Source of the DNA: JBBRHF01 sp038223055
GTDB lineage: Bacteria; Actinomycetota; Actinomycetes; JACCUZ01
DNA length: 17,597 bases
Assembly (NCBI GenBank): GCA_038223055.1
Contig: JBBRHF010000079.1
Location: 1 to 17,597, forward strand
Direction of reading: 5' to 3'
Shown: piece after piece, positions 16,497 through 17,597 of the stretch
How positions within the stretch are numbered: the first letter of the stretch is position 1
How the letters are laid out: every line of letters begins with the position of its first letter
The notes under the pieces: model-generated
What the model was told of the DNA's origin: nothing
What the model saw: the letters and a program-made list of their open reading frames with translations, nothing else
Databases searched by the model: none
Program-made: the position numbers and the translations under genes

Positions 16497-16524
16497 AGCC
16501 ACCGCGCCCGGGTCGATCACCCGA

Positions 16525-16530
16525 TAGCGT
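16525..16530 (+). promoter_or_regulatory. -10 box of a probable leaderless promoter (MOSC gene)
   Basis: TAGCGT lies 7 bases before the ATG at 16538, the same geometry as for comEA, degV and the leuS leader. Confidence 0.5.
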
Positions 16531-16537
16531 TGCTGCC

Positions 16538-17230
16538 ATGGTCGCCAGATTGCGCTCCGTCAACGTCGTCCACGCGCTGATCCCCGACGTGCGCGGCGAC
16601 CTCGATCGCACGGCGATCGACAAGCGGCCGGTTCCGGGACGCGCCGCGGTGCACCGCCTCGGCGTCGCGGGGGATCGCCAGTACGACACCCGACACCACG
16701 GCGGACCCGACAAGGCGGTCTACGCCTACGCGGTCGAGGACCTCGACTGGTGGGCCGGCGAGCTCGGCCGAGAGCTGGGGCCTGGCCGGTTCGGCGAGAA
16801 CCTCACCACCGAGGGCGTCGACGTCACGGGAGCGGTGATCGGGGAGCGGTGGCGGATCGGTCCGGCGGGCGACGGCCGCGACGGCCCCGCCGGTGTGGTC
16901 GCTGGTGTGGTCATCGAGGTGAGCATGCCCCGCATTCCGTGTGCGACCTTCCAGGGCTTCATGGGCGAACCACGGTGGGTCAAGCGGTTCTCCGCCCACG
17001 GTGCACCGGGCGCCTACCTGCGCGTCATCGAGGAAGGCTCAGTCGCGCCCGGCGACCCGATCGAGGTCCTCGACCGCCCCGCCCACGGCGTCACCATCGG
17101 GGAGGTCTTCGCGCCCCGTGACGCCGACCCCGAGCGGCTGCGCCTGCTGTCGGCCCAACCCGGTCTCGCGCCGAGCCTGATCCAGGCCCTCGGCCGCGCA
17201 CTGACCCCGGGGTCATTGCGCCGAGGTTGA
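16538..17230 (+). CDS. MOSC domain protein, YiiM-like
   Basis: MOSC proteins bind the molybdenum cofactor. The YiiM branch reduces N-hydroxylated bases and other N-hydroxylated compounds. The 230-residue sequence shows the YiiM pattern: GDRQYDTRHHGGPDKAVYAY, then GPGRFGENLTTEGV, then the stretch MPRIPCATF, where Cys135 is the expected cofactor ligand. A short Gly-rich insertion (GDGRDGPAGVVAG) sits just before it, and the C-terminal helical part is present. Length fits the family (about 220-230). It has its own likely leaderless promoter and stands alone after lepA. The electron donor and substrate cannot be told from this window. Confidence 0.9.
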   Translation: MVARLRSVNVVHALIPDVRGDLDRTAIDKRPVPGRAAVHRLGVAGDRQYDTRHHGGPDKAVYAYAVEDLDWWAGELGRELGPGRFGENLTTEGVDVTGAVIGERWRIGPAGDGRDGPAGVVAGVVIEVSMPRIPCATFQGFMGEPRWVKRFSAHGAPGAYLRVIEEGSVAPGDPIEVLDRPAHGVTIGEVFAPRDADPERLRLLSAQPGLAPSLIQALGRALTPGSLRRG

Positions 17231-17276
17231 CCGCCGGCACCGCGACGGGTGACCGCAGGCCATGGTCCGCGACCCG

Positions 17277-17375
17277 TCATGCCTGCTCGTCGGGATAGGT
17301 CAGGTGCTTGAGTTCGGGCCTGTCGACCTTCGCCATCAGCCGCGCGTCTCTACGGTCGGCCAGGATGCCCCACCC
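17277..17375 (-). pseudogene. Possible C-terminal remnant on the reverse strand
   Basis: The last 32 codons of a reverse-strand frame ending at 17277 read as plausible protein (ILADRRDARLMAKVDRPELK, then HLTYPDEQA) with high GC3. The frame further upstream (17376-17585) is low-complexity and antisense to a membrane-protein reading. This looks like the tail of a lost gene, but I do not recognise the family. An independent start at an internal ATG would leave only about 19 residues. Confidence 0.3.
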
Positions 17376-17597
17376 GTGGAGTACGCCGCGCAGGGAGCGA
17401 TCGTGCTGGGGCTGCTGACGTACTTCCCGGCGAGCGCCGGGCTGCCGGTGTGGCCCGCCGTGGCCCGCCGTGGCTCTGAGTGTCGTCGCGGCGGCGGCGG
17501 CATTCGTGGTGAGCCGGCGAGTGCTCGCCCACCTCGAGTGGAAGCCGACGCTGGCGGTGTGGGTGGCTCTGTGCTGGCCCGCCATCCTCTTCCCATC
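17376..17597 (+). pseudogene. Membrane-protein fragment broken by a 10-bp duplication (runs off the window)
   Basis: From 17376, frame 3 reads EYAAQGAIVLGLLTYFPASA and then GLPVWPAV, a hydrophobic segment. At 17451-17470 the 10-mer TGGCCCGCCG is repeated in tandem. After it the hydrophobic reading continues in frame 2 as ALSVVAAAAAFVVS, RRVLAHLEWKPTLAVW and VALCWPAILFP, up to the window end. Removing one copy joins the two halves into one uninterrupted membrane-protein frame. The duplication is not a multiple of three, so the gene appears inactivated. The 5' end is unclear (GTG at 17304 or 17376), the 3' end is outside the window, and I do not recognise the family. Confidence 0.5.

Noticed and set aside
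14841..16520. 559-codon open frame on the reverse strand across lepA
   Set aside because: Antisense shadow of lepA; no family resemblance and biased composition.

Overview
The window is uniformly GC-rich apart from one short island. It carries a gene order familiar from Actinomycetota: leuS, degV, plsY, comEA, comEC, holA, reverse-strand rpsT, lepA. GTG starts, 4-base GTGA stop/start overlaps and TANNNT -10 boxes placed 6-8 bases before start codons also point to a high-GC actinobacterium. I cannot place it below phylum level.

Layout. Bases 1-2320 hold a decayed potassium-sensing locus: a kdpB scrap joined to a truncated, frameshifted kdpD, then a kdpE with a lost receiver lysine and a 2-base insertion. 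After about 500 bases of low-complexity spacer comes a six-helix membrane protein with a degenerate GGDEF domain (GGDQF, intact RxxD inhibitory site). leuS follows; it is preceded by an apparent leaderless leader peptide with three consecutive leucine codons and two tandem hairpins. degV and plsY form a tight pair that fits the fatty acid to acyl-phosphate to lysophosphatidic acid route. comEA and comEC form a DNA-uptake operon. A reverse-strand VOC (glyoxalase-fold) gene and a 470-base spacer with a 44% GC patch lie before holA. Downstream are a candidate cysteine-rich micro-ORF, rpsT on the reverse strand, lepA and a YiiM-like MOSC gene. The last 320 bases contain what look like two gene remnants, one of them broken by a 10-base tandem duplication.

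Themes. (1) Four conserved genes (leuS, comEA, comEC, holA) carry tandem repeats at their 5' ends with 15-, 18- or 21-base periods, all multiples of three, so copy-number change would alter an N-terminal tail without breaking the frame. (2) At least six starts, including the leuS leader peptide, share the same TANNNT-to-start geometry, which suggests mostly leaderless transcription. (3) The two edges of the window show gene decay while the centre is intact housekeeping sequence. The most promising candidates for something undescribed are the leuS leader, the repeat-tailed housekeeping proteins and the catalytically degenerate GGDEF protein.
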